From NCBI GenBank assembly GCA_015680905.1, contig JADFTS010000040.1:186001-250000 (forward strand): 64,000 bases of DNA, given 5' to 3'. Positions 24,600 through 37,251 of this stretch are shown in pieces. The notes beneath the pieces are model-generated. The model made no database searches. It was not told the DNA's origin and saw nothing but the letters and a program-made list of their open reading frames with translations. This DNA comes from Coptis chinensis (lineage: Eukaryota; Streptophyta; Magnoliopsida; Ranunculales; Ranunculaceae). Position 1 is the stretch's first letter, and every line of letters starts with the position of its first letter. The position numbers and the translations under genes were made by a program.

Positions 24600-25250
24600 A
24601 TGTCTCGTGTAGAATCTGCACCATAGATTGTCGTTGTTGTTGATGATGTTGTTATTATTACTATTGTTACTGTACTACATTACCATTTTTTATAAAGAAG
24701 GGTGCATGAGTGGACTCCAAATCAAAGTTCACACAATTATTAAACAAGTACCCAATAGCTCATTTGATTGTACTGAGTTGTATAGTAGAGAGGTCTTGGA
24801 CTTCAGTAAGTTAGGTGAAAAATGTTTTTTGATTGGAACCTTGGCTTTGAACTGTTTGAGAATGAATCGGCCTCTTACTGAGGAGCAATGAATCTAAGTG
24901 CCAACCAAGGTACCTTCTGTAGGAGGCTCAGCTGAAAATGGGAAGTTTTTCTTCCCTTGCACGTACTGAGAGAAGGAAAGTATGTTTTGTCTCAACATAT
25001 TGGCCTCACCATGTAGGTATACATTGCATGGAATAGTTAGTGACAAATGTGCTAAAGTGATACACTTTAACATGTTCCTTGACCACAACCCTCCATGTAT
25101 GAATTGCAATTTAAATTTGAAAGTTCACCTTGATGATGCATTTGATATGAGAGATCAAAAGTGCTTATTCATAGTAGCACCTCAGCTTTTTTATTGCTAT
25201 AACCTCACACCTTGTTATTATTTTCCCTGTTTATTCAAAGTTCTATAAAG
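24600..25250. other. Unassigned part of the duplicated block
   Basis: Open frames on both strands (24894-25109 minus, 24982-25248 plus) are preserved in the second unit (33877-34092, 33965-34180). I recognise no domain. Conservation here may reflect recent duplication alone, not selection. Confidence 0.35.
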
Positions 25251-25639
25251 CCTTTCAACCACCTTGTTTATTCAGGTACGTTCTTTTCTTTTTCTTTTAA
25301 TTTTGGGTTTTAACTTGCAACACAAGTAAAGAAACATTTTTGTTAGTGAAGATTAATAAGAGGTTAATTTGTTCTAAAGTGTTAAGATTTATCTATAACT
25401 GTTTCTCAGTTCGTGTTTCTGACAACGCCCATTGTTCATAGACTTTGTGTTTTTTGACGTAATTATCTATACTGTTGATGGCTGGGAATTTAGAACTGTT
25501 AGATTATTGAAGAAACAATCACTGAAATTAGAATAGCAATATAGTTATTATCTGAATTGAATTTGATTATGGAGTGAAGCATTGTTTAGAAATTAGAATA
25601 CACAATAGTGGTTGATGTGATTAATGTTTTTGACTTGGT

Positions 25640-27795
25640 GTTTAATCCCAGTTTGTTCTCCGTCTGTCCATGAGTTCCAATGCTGGAAAGGAGACCTCTG
25701 TCACAACAAGCACAAACCGCCAAGACACTGTACATCCTGTTTCTCTTAACAGATGCCTGACTATTTGTCATGTACCACCCCTTAACTGATTTTTGCCCAA
25801 GACTTCTTCAGAATCAAGAGCTGGTTAACAACACTGAAGTTTTCCATCCAGGACTGCCTGCCTCATTGCGACAAATATTCTGCACCAGTGGACGTTACGT
25901 CCCAGCATCTCTCGATAAATAGATAACATTCAGAGTCAACAATCTCCAGAAATGGATAGAATCAGGTTTCACAAGATCAGGAAAAGAGGTATGGAGTCAT
26001 AATTCTCATTCCTGTATCAAATGCTGATTATTCTCTTTTTCAGTTTTTCCTTTTCTTGTATTGACGTTAATGCATTTTTGGTAATATAATTACTCTCAGA
26101 CTGCAGAAATTTTCTGGCCTTGACGATATCATCCATGATTCCAGAGCTGCAGATGGTAAGACATGAGCCATGTTTTCGATTTTGAATCTTTCATGTATAG
26201 GTTACTTTTACCACTTTCAATCATATGATATTTGTTATCAGTAGTGAATACTGCGAGAAATTTCAGCATAGGGTCAAAGTAATTGCGCAGCCAAAAGACA
26301 AGCTTCCTGCCTCACATGCTGTTTCTGTGGCAGCAGAGGGTTTCATTTATCATGCTGAGGCTCCCCATTTTCATGCCTCAAATGCTAAGGACTTGGAGGG
26401 AGGACCTGGACTTGCATCACTTTCAACTGTTGATTGTTCAACAATTAGGTGCTGCACCTTTGGCCCCACTAACACTTCCTCTGAACTTGTCTCCCAACAG
26501 ACACTAAGCCACAGGGAGACTGGATGTTTTGTCTACGACAGGAACTTTCTGTTTGATGCTGAAAGCGTGGGAAGACAGGTAAAGTTCTGTTTCTTTTTCA
26601 CGTCTGCACCCCTTCCCCCTCTCCCTGGTGGCCTGGTCATTATCTTGGATACCATATCAAAAACTTTGTTCTCTTTCAGGAGCTGCCATTTCGTGGCTTG
26701 GAATCTCTTAATGTTAATCTTCAGACCACCACTACTGGTAAGTGAAAATGTCAATTCTGTGTTTTAATTTCTTTTATCACATTTCTTTGGTTCGAGGGTG
26801 CACTTCCTGGTGGAAACCGGCGGAAATAATAGTTTAGTACCAAAGCTCAGGGTAGGAAATAATGCTCATCACTCGTGCATTGATCCAGATACCAAAATGT
26901 GCTTCTTTTGCAGGGGATGCTCAATTGGATCATTGTGAATTGAACATGGATGATTATCTGCATCCTGTCGCTGCAGATCATGATTTTTCTGATTTGTTAA
27001 CCATGAACGTCTCTCATCCTGCAGTGCCTTATCGTCCATCTGATGTTCAACTGAGTGAAGATTTGACACACCATGTTGATGCTACTGGGTCAAATACTCA
27101 AATGTTTCCACACTTCAAGAAGTTGTAGAACCACTGGCTATGCCCACAATCTCTGGCAAGGTGGTACAGTGGTTTTTTTCTTTTTCTGTGCACGGTTGCA
27201 TATCTGCAGCAGTTGTGTGTTTGTACCTATGGCCAATTAGTCATTTGTTTTCTCAAATGCAACCATGTGGTTAGATCTTTATATGTCGTTCTGATTCTCC
27301 TGTTTTACTTGTTATTAGTTTATTAGAAGTATGTAAAGAAAAGTATGTGCGAGGAAAGTTAATTCAAAGAATGTAGAAGAATTTTAGAAGAATTTTCTCG
27401 AGAGAGCCTGGATAAAATAACTTCAGTAGCAGCTGATAAGGTATATGAATTTGGTAAATCATCAAGGTGGCTGAGAAAGAGGACAGGTGCTTCTTTACTT
27501 GTTGACGAGCCGGTTGGAAGGACTGGAGAAACTTATTGACGTGCTTCCTGAAACATCCCACTATTCTTTAGTGGATGAAGATGTCCAGAATGATGGTGAT
27601 GAGGAATATAGGGAAGAGACATCACATCATATAACATATAAGACAGCAGGAAAAGCTAAGGGAGCAGCTCAAAATGGGAAAACTGGTCAAAATGGAAATA
27701 TATATAGAGGACGTCTAGGGTGCGCAAGGTTTACTCGTGTGCAGGCTTCTAGGCCCTTGGACAGTACTTTGTGGAGCAATACACCAGTACCTTAG
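25640..27795 (+). pseudogene. Unidentified multi-exon gene remnant, unit 1
   Basis: Several stretches look like exons. About 25670-25860 reads NAGKETSVTTSTNRQDTVHPVS. About 26230-26578 reads AQPKDKLPASHAVSVAAEG to AESVGRQ, followed by 26681-26738 (ELPFRGLESLNVNLQ) and 26915-27128 (DAQLDHCELNMDDYLHPVA to FPHFKKL-stop); these three join in phase through GT-AG introns. A further acidic frame lies at 27487-27795 (LPETSHYSLVDEDVQNDGDE). The first segment has lost one base compared with unit 2 (CTTAACAG against CTTACACAG) and both units have a TAA after ESRAG, so I regard the whole as decayed. I do not recognise the family; there is no catalytic motif or membrane segment. Confidence 0.45.
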
Positions 27796-27924
27796 ATAAA
27801 AATAACAAAATTTAAATTGATCCAGGCAGATCAAGGGAGAAATCGAACAACTGGTTTACTATCAGGATATGATTGAAGAAGAGATCAGTGAATCATACTT
27901 ACAATTAGTATTCTAGGAGAAAAT

Positions 27925-28045
27925 TTCAATCCTTGTTTTTGAATTCTCAGAAGCACTTTCTCTAATGCACGCACTTATGAAGTTCAATCCTTGTTTTTGA
28001 ATTCTCAGAAGCACTTTCTCCAATGCACGCACTCATAAAAAATAA
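27925..28045 (+). repeat. ~62-bp tandem duplication
   Basis: The phrase TCCTTGTTTTTGAATTCTCA followed by CAATGCACGCACT or a close variant is present twice in a row, and again twice at 36980-37085 in the second unit. The local duplication therefore predates the large one. Confidence 0.8.
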
Positions 28046-28259
28046 TCTTGTTTAGTAATGCCTTTACATATTAAACAATAATCGAAACACATTCAGTCTA
28101 AGGAAGACAAACATTTCAAGAAAATAAAAAAGGTATTGTTATATACTGTTGCAGGCAGAAGACGGAGCCATGAATCTGAGTTTGGGGTGGCAACTGGTGT
28201 TGGGGGGCAAACATTTCTTACAGCATTTAAACTAATTCCACAAGTTCACTTTCTAATCA

Positions 28260-29540
28260 AAAGGTACTTTTTGGTAAGACATATGGTTTTAGAGTTGTAG
28301 ACATAAATATACCCACTCACCCACCTATTATTTGCTTCCACCTAGAGGGTAAAAATTTGCGAATACTTGCCTCAAATTTTGGCTTCAAACATGCAGTTGA
28401 TGCCTCCACCACCTAGAGATGCTCTAAATATTTATTAGTTTTCCATACACCAATAATAAACATTAAAATTGACTTTGATGCGGTCGAGGAAAAAAAAAGA
28501 TATATGTTAGAGGTGTAAAATTTAGTTTCTAAGAATTAGTTTAATGTGTGTTGGCCTATTGTATACCACAAGTATTTAATTTTCAATACGCCAATAATCT
28601 AGTAAAAAAAATTACTTCAATGCAGTTGAGGAAAAAAGAGTAGTAGAAATTTTTTTAGAGGTTTAAAAATTAATTACTAAATATTCATTTAGACTTAGGT
28701 GTGATTTAAGATCTCTTATATTGTAGGCCATCGTATAAATAAAAACAATATTTAGTAGAAAATACTTTGATGCGGTCGAGGAAAAAAATGTTATATTTAT
28801 ATTCGGTGTAAAGATTAGTTGTTCAATAATCATTTAATTAGGCATAGGCGTGATTTATGGCCTACTATAGATTATAAGTATTTAGTTTCAATACACCTAT
28901 ATATTTAGTAAAAAAGGCTTCGGAGAGGTCGGAAAAATAAAAATAAAAAAATTAGACTTCTATAAAATATAAAAGGTGTAAAGATTAGTTGTTAAAAGAT
29001 AATTTTGGTGTAGGAGTGACTTGCGGCCTATTGTAGGTCACGATATATTCAGTAAAAAAAACTTCAATGTGGGGCCGAAAAAAAAATGTTAGAGAATTAT
29101 GTTAGAGGTTTTAACTTGTAACATAAGTAATAATTAGTTTGCAATAACACAATATTTACTTATATTTAGTAGAAAATACTTTGATGCGGTCGAGGAAAAA
29201 AATGTTATATTTATATTTGGTGTAAAGATTAGTTGTTAAATAATCATTTAATTAGGCTTAGGCGTGATTTATGGCCTAATGTAGGTTATAAGTATTTAGT
29301 TTTAATAATACCCTATATATTTAATAAAAAAGACTTCGAAACGGTCAAACAAATAAAAATAAAAATAAAAATTAGACTTTTATAAATTATAAAAGGTGTA
29401 AAGATTAGTTGTCAAAAGATCATGAGTGACTTTCAAGCTATTATAGGTCACAATATATTCAGTAAAAAAAACTTCAATGTGGAGCCGAGAAAAAAATGTC
29501 AGAGAGTTATGTCAGAGGTTTTAACTTTTAACATAAGTAA
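28260..29540 (+). repeat. Accessory repeat array, copy 2 (about eight ~150-bp units)
   Basis: The motif CTTYGATGCGGTCGAGGAAA, or a decayed form, recurs at about 28469, 28615, 28766, 28918, 29059, 29179, 29332 and 29472, a spacing of 120-153 bp. Each unit continues with GGTGTAAAGATTAGTTGTTA, then GGCGTGATTTA.GGCCTA, then AAGTATTTAGTTTCAATACA. It starts after the same CCACCTAGAGATGCTCTAA end seen elsewhere. Non-coding. Confidence 0.85.
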
Positions 29541-29543
29541 TAA

Positions 29544-29693
29544 CATAAGAAAGTCAAGGAGCCGAAGCCCGAAGACAAACCAACAGGGCAAGGTTCCATT
29601 CAAAATAGATGCTTCAAATGTGGGAAGATATATTATGATAGTGGAACATACAGGAAGCACATGGACCAGCACAATCAGAGTTGCCTTTGCTAG
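29544..29693 (+). pseudogene. Orphan C2H2 zinc-finger fragment
   Basis: In one frame the DNA encodes a Lys/Pro-rich lead (KKVKEPKPEDKPTGQG), then CFKCGKIYYDSGTYRKHMDQ, one more His and a short tail ending in TAG. The spacing C-x2-C-x12-H-x3-H is canonical for a C2H2 finger, a DNA- or RNA-binding fold. No start codon, promoter or partner exons are visible. It lies directly after a repeat array in the segment unique to unit 1, so it is probably a captured or stranded exon. The family is not identified. Confidence 0.65.
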
Positions 29694-30434
29694 GTAAATT
29701 CATCAAACATCTCACATGCCTTTATGCTTAGATAAAAAATATTTAATTATACAACTATGGGGATTACTATTACTTTATTGAACTGTGTTGAATGATATTT
29801 TAATTCAGTTGTCTAGTCAAATAACATGAAATTCTTGATAAATGGATATCAAATAACATACTTTCTGTATCCTATGTAACCTATATCCAAATAACACGAA
29901 ATGGATATTAAATAACATACTTTCTTGATAAAAAAAAATCAAAATTGTAAAACATGAAATTCTTCCCAAACAAACAAGATGTTTCAACCAATTCAACCAC
30001 CAAATCCTTTCAAAAGTTGATATTAAACAGATACAACTCCAGTAGTCCAGTATACAAAATGATGCCTACCAAAAATCCTAGTTGTCTCCGTTGTCTTCTT
30101 GAAGTTTTGGCCTCGAGAAAAAAAAGATCAAAACCATATTTGAAACTTGTCCTTTCCTCTGCAACAAAAAAAAGAAAAAACAAATACCACTCAAATTCAA
30201 TCAATCATCACAGTAAAGTACCAATTTCTGACACAAAACACTAGAAACAATTTTTTAAAACGGAATTGCTAGTGGTGGTGAATTGGGGATCTGAGTCTTC
30301 AAGATAGTAGGCTATTTTTTTCTTATCTCTTTTGGTCTGTGTGGTGGTGTAGACACAAAGTATACCCACTCACCCACCTACAACTTAATTTACTACACAA
30401 GTAACGTCTCACCAAGAGACCAACGATGATAGAC

Positions 30435-30469
<35 letters not shown>

Positions 30470-30650
30470 CGCTATAGGCAAACGATGATAGACTAACACT
30501 TGCCCAAGTTATTTTATCAATTTCAATATTAAACTGTTTAGGTCTTTAGGAACTAATTATTTTTGGGATTTTTTTTTATGCCATATAATAACTGTTCTTC
30601 AAAAAATTTGTACCTGCTCACCCGTGTCAAGTAAACTAAGACATTTGCTT
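29694..30650. other. Unit-1-specific spacer with poly-T tract
   Basis: No gene seen. A T-run of about 39 bases occupies 30431-30469. The phrase TATACCCACTCACCCACCTA occurs at about 28306 and again at about 30361. Confidence 0.5.
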
Positions 30651-31560
30651 GTCCAAGGGATAGGATGACAAGATTAAACACCATTGGTACCCTCCCAAAA
30701 AAGCTTTCCAAATTAGAGGGATAAGGTGCCTGAAGGATGTCCAAGAGAAGATGTACCATCTCTGATACACTCTGCACATTATCCCCAACTAAACTCTTGT
30801 TAATAACCACAGCTCTTGGAAGGCCTGAGTAATACTATACCTACTAAGAAAATGCACCAACAAGTTGTACCAAAGAACGTGGCAAGCCTTTTTTTGACAA
30901 AGTAATTCTGCCAAGAACCCAACTAAGAATATAAATAAATAGCTAGAAGATAAAAATACTAACTAAGAAAGCCCAACTAATAATTTACAATGGAAAGATT
31001 CAAGTTTAATAACTCAAAATCTTACAAAATTAGATTTCAACAAATAACCAAAAAATCCAGCTTCAATCTTTATCAATCAGTGACAAATATCAATAAATCA
31101 TGTTTTGGAGCATTTCGTCTCAATTCAATTTTACAAGTTTGGAAAGAATCGGTTATCGCCGGAGAATTTGATGAATGGTGAAGGAAAAGACTTTGCAACT
31201 GATACGGATGGAAATGGAGTGAAAATAGAAGGGGACTGATTGCGATTTGGGAAAGCTATTGAGCAAACAGTCACAGTTTGACTTTGTCAAAAAAAATGTT
31301 TGTCACGTCCTTTTGGTAGAATTTGCAGGTGGGCATGTTTAGTAAGTTTTTTCTCATTTCATTTAACAAAATAGATGTCTTAAATTAGTATTGTTTTACT
31401 CTATATAAATTCATGTTTGGGCATAGGAAAAACAAACAAAAATAAAATATCAAAGTCTCAAACTTCTCTCAACAAATATTTTCCAACCCATCCCACACCA
31501 AATAAAAAAGCAATTAGTTAATTTATCTTTTTAACTAATTTTGGGTACTAACTAAGTGTG
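30651..31560 (+). repeat. Duplicated spacer block, unit 1 (partner 37252-38350)
   Basis: Begins CCAAGGGATAGGATGACAAG as at about 37259. The two match through GCAAGCCTTTTTTTGACAAAGT. After that the second unit carries about 370 extra bases (about 37508-37876) before homology resumes at CTGCCAAGAACCCAACTAAG. Minus-strand open frames here differ between units, so no gene is called. Confidence 0.8.
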
Positions 31561-31639
31561 TTTAATAGTTGAAGAAGCCATACGAACCAGCGAGATCACC
31601 GATCCGGGTGGTTGATCGCTTCCTCGAATCTTTGGGTTT

Positions 31640-33030
31640 GTTTGCTTACTGCTTTATACTGTAACTGCAAAGCCACAATTGGACGAAAGCGCATGTAGGT
31701 CTAGTCATAACAGTTTGTACTCTAGCCTTTTTGCTAGAGTACAGCGTGACAGACTGTTCACTTTGTGGGAGAGCGGTGCTACTACAGTTGTACGCATTTG
31801 TGTTACAGAGGTAATTTATTAAAATTTTGGTTTTATTTTCAAACTATATTTTAATTTTTGTTACTTTTAAATTCAAGACTCGTTCGACAGCAGAAAACAT
31901 GCATAAAAAGACAATCAATTGAATCAATCACCCACCAACACAATAAAGTATAACATTGAAACGAAGTATAGTATTTACTCAGTCTTAGAATATGCCATGA
32001 CGTAGTTTTATTCAACCAAAATGGTTGTTAGATACTTGAAGTTAACACTTTGAATATACATTTGCGAAACATACACAACTAGGTAAATAAAAAATATATA
32101 TTCAAAGTCAAAATATGGTGTATCTTGTAAATTTTTTTGTTTATTTTTACTTTTTCAATTTGGCGTGACAGTGGGAATGTCGTGTTTTTTTTTTTTTTTA
32201 TTATTATTATTATTTTACATTTGGAGTGATATTGGGAGTGTTATAGGGTGGTAGGTCCTACTCCAAATTTGAGACTATTATTTACTTCTACCTAGAGGGT
32301 AAAAATTTGTGAATACTTGCCTCAAACATGCAATTGATGCCTCCACTACCTAGAAATGCTCTAAATATTTATTAGTTTTCCATACACCAATAATAAACAT
32401 TAAAATTGACTTTGATGCGGTCGAGGAAAAAAAAAGATGTATGTTAGAGGTGTAAAATTTAGTTTCTAAGAATTAGTTTAATGTGTGTTGGCCTATTGTA
32501 TACCACAAGTATTTAATTTTCAATACACCAATAATCAGTAAAAAAATGACTTCAATGCGGTTGAGGAAAAAACAGTAGTAGAATTTTTTTTAGAGGTTTA
32601 AAAATTAATTACTAAATATTCATTTAGACTTAGGCGTGATTTAAGATCTCTTATATTGTAGGCCATCGTATAAATAAAAACAATATTTAGTAGAAAATAC
32701 TTTGATGCGGTCGAGGAAAAAAAATGTTATATTTATATTTGGTGTAAAGATTAGTTGTTAAATAATCATTACGTGATTTATGGCCTACTGTATTTAGTTT
32801 ATAAGTATTTAGTTTCAATACACCTATATATATTTAGTAAAAAAAAGACTTTTATAAAATATAAAAGGTGTAAAGATTAGTTGTTAAAAGATCATGAGTG
32901 ACTTTCGGGCTATTGTAGGTCACAATATATTCAGTAAAAAAAACTAGGCTGAGAAAAAAATGTTAGAGAGTTATGTTAGAGGTTTTAACTTTTAACACAA
33001 GTAATAATTAGAGGTGGACTTGGGCGTTTG
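31640..33030 (+). repeat. Accessory repeat family, copy 3
   Basis: Contains the hairpin segment (31717-31742, GTACTCTAGC, loop CTTTTT, then GCTAGAGTAC), the CTACCTAGAAATGCTCTAA end and about five ~150-bp repeat units. It ends in GGTGGACTTGGGCGTTTG directly at the start of duplication unit 2. The same end word occurs at about 40003-40020. Confidence 0.85.
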
Positions 33031-33263
33031 AGTGTCGAACATTAGTAAAACTTTCAATTTCTAAAGGATACCGAGGTTATGCAGCACCTCGTGTAGACCA
33101 CATTGAAGTTTCTGAGTTCTGACCAACCGAGATTGCTCTTTAATATGATGGTGAAAAATGAACAGTAAATAGATAGTAAAGAGTGGTTGGTGCATTAAGG
33201 TAGTTTTGAATTTTGTAATGTTGGTAACATTTGTCTTTGATAGATTACCATTCATTTTTTCAG

Positions 33264-33344
33264 GATGGGACCTTGGAGCTTAACCCCATGACGAATATGG
33301 TTCGTGACGCTATGGAATTAGTATGGGATAAATTTTTATGCTGA
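33264..33344 (+). pseudogene. MAYIPPHKRH-family last exon, copy 4
   Basis: An 81-bp exon reading DGTLELNPMTNMVRDAMELV and ending WDKFLC-stop, preceded by the family intron tail (CATTTTTTCAG). Only this last exon was carried into unit 2, because the duplication starts inside the preceding intron. Confidence 0.9.
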
Positions 33345-34689
33345 GAAAATTGTCTGGCTTGGAGGCAATGTTGTGTATCATTCTGATGTTTCGTGTCTAA
33401 TGTAGCCCATCAGGAATTCTAGAGTGAACATAACTTTGTTGATTAATACTGTGTTCTGATTACGAGTTTTAGTATCACCTAGTAGGGGATTCTATATATC
33501 TGGAGTCCAAGGGCATTGTAAATCAGTGTAACTGTGGAAGTTTTTTACTAACAGAGTAGTTCTCTGTGTAACCATACAAAAAGTAAGTTGTGATGTCTCG
33601 TGTATTAGAATCTGCACCATTGATTGTCGTTGTTGTTGATGATGTTGTTATTATTACTCTTGTTACTGTACTACATTACCATTTTTTATAAAGAAGGGGT
33701 GGACTCCAAATCAAAGTTCACACAATTATTAAACAAGTACCCAATAGCTCATTTGATTGTACTGAGTTGTAGAGAGGTCTTGGACTTCAGTAAGTTAGGT
33801 GAAAAATGTTTTTGATTGGAGCCTTGGCTTTGAACTGTTTGAGAATGAATCGGCCTCTTACTGAGGAGCAATGAATCTAAGTGCCAACCAAGGTACCTTC
33901 TGTAGGAGGCTCAGCTGAAAATGGGAAGTTTTTCTTCCCTTGCACGTACTGAGAGAAGGAAAGTATGTTTTGTCTCAACATATTGGCCTCACCATGTAGG
34001 TATACATTGCATGGAATAGTTAGTGACAAATGTGCTAAAGTGATACACTTTAACATGTTCCTTGACCACAACCCTCCATGTATGAATTGCAATTTAAATT
34101 TGAAAGTTCACCTTGATGATGCATTTGATATGAGAGATCAAAAGTGCTTATTCATAGTAGCACCTCAGCTTTTTTATTGATATAACCTCACACCTTGTTA
34201 TGATTTTCCCTGTTTATTCATAACAAGATTTTCCCTGTTTATTCAAAGTTCTATAAAGCCTTTCAACCACCTTGTTTATTCAGGTACGTTCTTTCCTTTT
34301 TCTTTTAATTTTGGGTTTTAACTTGCAACACAAGTAAAGAAACATTTTTGTTAGTGAAGATTAATAAGAGGTTAATTTGTTCTAAAGTGTTAAGATTTAT
34401 CTATAACTGTTTCTCAGTTCGTGTTTCTGACAACGCCCATTGCAAGTTCATAGACTTTGTGTTTTTTGACGTAATTATCTATACTGTTGATGGTTGGGAA
34501 TTTATAACTGTTAGATTATTGAAGAAACAATCACTGAAATTAGAATAGCTGTATAGTTATTATCTGAATTGAGCCGAGGTTTTGATTATGGTGTGAAGCA
34601 TTGTTTAGAAATTAGAATACACAATAGTGGTTGATGTGATTAATGTTTTTGACTTGGTGTTTAATCCCAGTTTGTCTCTCCGTCTGTCC

Positions 34690-36843
34690 GCAGAACACAA
34701 CACATGAAGCTTACCAATGCTGGAAAGGAGACCTCTGTCACAACAAGCACAAACCGCCAAGACACTGTACATCCTGTTTCTCTTACACAGATGCCTGACT
34801 ATTTGTCATGTACCACCCCTCTAACTGATTCTTTGCCCAAGACTTCTTCAGAATCAAGAGCTGGTTAACAGCACTGAAGTTTTCCATCCAGGACTGCCTG
34901 CCTCATTGCGACAAATATTCTGCACCAGTGGACGTTACGTCCCAGCATCTCTCGGATAAATAGATACTTTACATTCAGAGTCAACAATCTCCAGATCTCA
35001 TGGATACTTGCAATCAGGTTTCACAAGGTCAGGAAAAGAGGTATGGAGTCATAATTCTCATTCCTGTATCAAATGCTGATTATTCTCTTTTTAAGTTTTT
35101 CCTTTTCTTGTATTGACGTTAATGCATTTTTGGTAATATAATTACTCTCGGACTGCAGAAATTTTCTGGCCTTGACGATATCATCCATGATTCCAGAGCT
35201 GCAGATGGTAAGACATGAGCCATGTTTTCGATTTTGAATCTTTCATGTATAGGTACTTTCTAACTTTTTACCACTTTCAATCATATGATATTTGTTATCA
35301 GCAGTGAATACTGCAAGAAATTTCAGCATAGGGTCAAAGGAATTGCGCAGCCAAAAGACAAGCTTCCTGCCTCACATGCTGTTTCTGTGGCAGCAGAGGG
35401 TTCCATTTATCATGCTGAGGCTCCCCATTTTCATGCCTCAAATGCTAAGGACTTGGAGGGAGGTCCTGGACTTGCATCACTTTCAACTGTTGATTGTCCA
35501 ACAATTACCTTTGGCCCCACTAACACTTCCTCTGAACTTGTCTCCCAACAGACACTAAGTCACAGGGAGACTGGATGTTTTGTCTACGACGGGAAGTCGG
35601 GAACTTTCTGTTTGATGCTGAAAGCGTGGGAAGACAGGTAAAGTTCTGTTTCTTTTTCACTTCTACACCCCCTTCCCCCTCTCCTTGGTGGCCTGGTCAT
35701 TATCTTGGATAACATATCAAAAACTTTGTTCCCTTTCAGGAGCTGCCATTTCGTGGCTTGGAATCTCTTAATGTTAATCTTCAGACCACCACTGCTGGTA
35801 AGTGAAAATGTCAATTCTGTGTTATAATTTCTTTTATCACATTTCTTTGGTTCGAGGGTGCACTTCCTGGTGGAAACCGGCGGAAATAATAGTTTAGTAC
35901 CAAAGCTGAGGGTAGGAAATAATGCTCATCACTCGTGCATTGATCCAGATACCAAAATGTGCTTCTTTTGCAGGGGATGCTCAATTGGATCATTGTGAAT
36001 TGAACATGGATGATTATCTGCATCCTGTCGCTGCAGATCATGATTTTTCTGATTTGTTAACCATGAACGTCTCTCATACTGCAGTGCCTTATCGTCCATC
36101 TGATGTTCAACTGAGTGAAGATTTGACACACCATGTTGATGCTACTGGGTCAAATACTCAAATGTTTCCACACTTCAAGAAGTTGTAGAACCACTGGCTA
36201 TGCCCACAATCTCTGGCAAGGTGGTACAGTGGTTTTTTTCTTTTTCTGTGCACGGTTGCGTATCTGCAGCAGTTGTGTGTTTGTACCTATGGCCAATTAG
36301 TCATTTGTTTTCTCAAATGCAACCATGTGGTTAGATCTTTATATGTCGTTCTGATTCTCCTGTTTTACTTGTTATTAGTTTATTAGAAGTATGTAAAGAA
36401 AAGTATGTGCGAGGAAAGTTAATTCAAAGAATGTAGAAGAATTTTCTCGAGAGAGCCTGGATAAAAGAACTTCAGTAGCAGCTGATAAGGTATATGCATT
36501 TGGTAAATCATCAAGGTGGCTGAGAAAGAGGACAGGTGCTTCTTTACTTGTTGACGAGCCGGTTGGAAGGACTGGAGAAACTAATTGACGTGCTTCCTGA
36601 AACATCCCACTATTCTTTAGTGGATGAAGATGTCCAGAATGATGGTGATGAGGAATATGGGGAAGAGACATCACATCATATAACATATAAGACAGCAGGA
36701 AAAGCTAAGGGAGCAGTTCAAAATGGGAAAACTGGTCAAAATGGAAATATATATACAGGACGTCTAGGGTGCGCAAGGTGTACTCGTGCGCAGGCTTCTA
36801 GGCCCTCGGACAGTACTTTGTGGAGCAATACACCAGTACCTTA
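34690..36843 (+). pseudogene. Unidentified multi-exon gene remnant, unit 2
   Basis: Partner of 25640-27795. The first segment is longer here (MKLTNAGKETSV to LPKTSSESRAG) but ends at the same TAA. In the central exon (about 35290-35637) two differences from unit 1 are visible: loss of a 9-bp GGTGCTGCA-type word, which is in frame, and an 8-bp gain near 35592 (GGGAAGTC), which shifts the frame before the exon end and breaks the join to ELPFRGLESLN. The later exons (35740-35797; 35975-36188 ending FPHFKKL-stop) and the acidic tail frame (36536-36844) remain. Function unknown. Confidence 0.45.
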
Positions 36844-37251
36844 GATAAAAATAACAAAATTTAAATTGATCCAGGCAGATCAAGGGAGAAATCGAACAAC
36901 TGGTTTACTATCAGGATATGATTGAAGAAGAGATCAGTGAATCATACTTACAATTAGTATTCTATGAGAAAATTTAAATCCTTGTTTTTGAATTCTCATA
37001 AGCACTTTCTCTAATGCACGCACTTATGAAGTTCAATCCTTGTTTTTGAATTCTCAGAAGTACTTTCTCCAATGCACGCACTCATAAAAAATAATCTTGT
37101 TTAGTAATGCCTTTACATATTAAACAATAATTGAAACACATTCAGTCTCAAGGAAGACAAACATTTTAAGAAAATAAAAAAGGTGTTGTTATATACTGTT
37201 GCAGGCAAGAAGACGGAGCCATGAATCTGAGTTTGGGGTGGCAACTCGTGT

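Larger units (their letters stand above)
24033..33030 (+). repeat. Segmental tandem duplication, unit 1
   Basis: Starts at GAGTGTCGAACATTAG, inside the large intron of the copy 3 fragment, and runs to the same word at 33031. 24033-28196 matches 33031-37251 almost throughout. 30651-31560 matches 37252-38350, and the terminal repeat array matches 38400-40020. The part from about 28197 to 30650 is present only in this unit. Confidence 0.9.
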
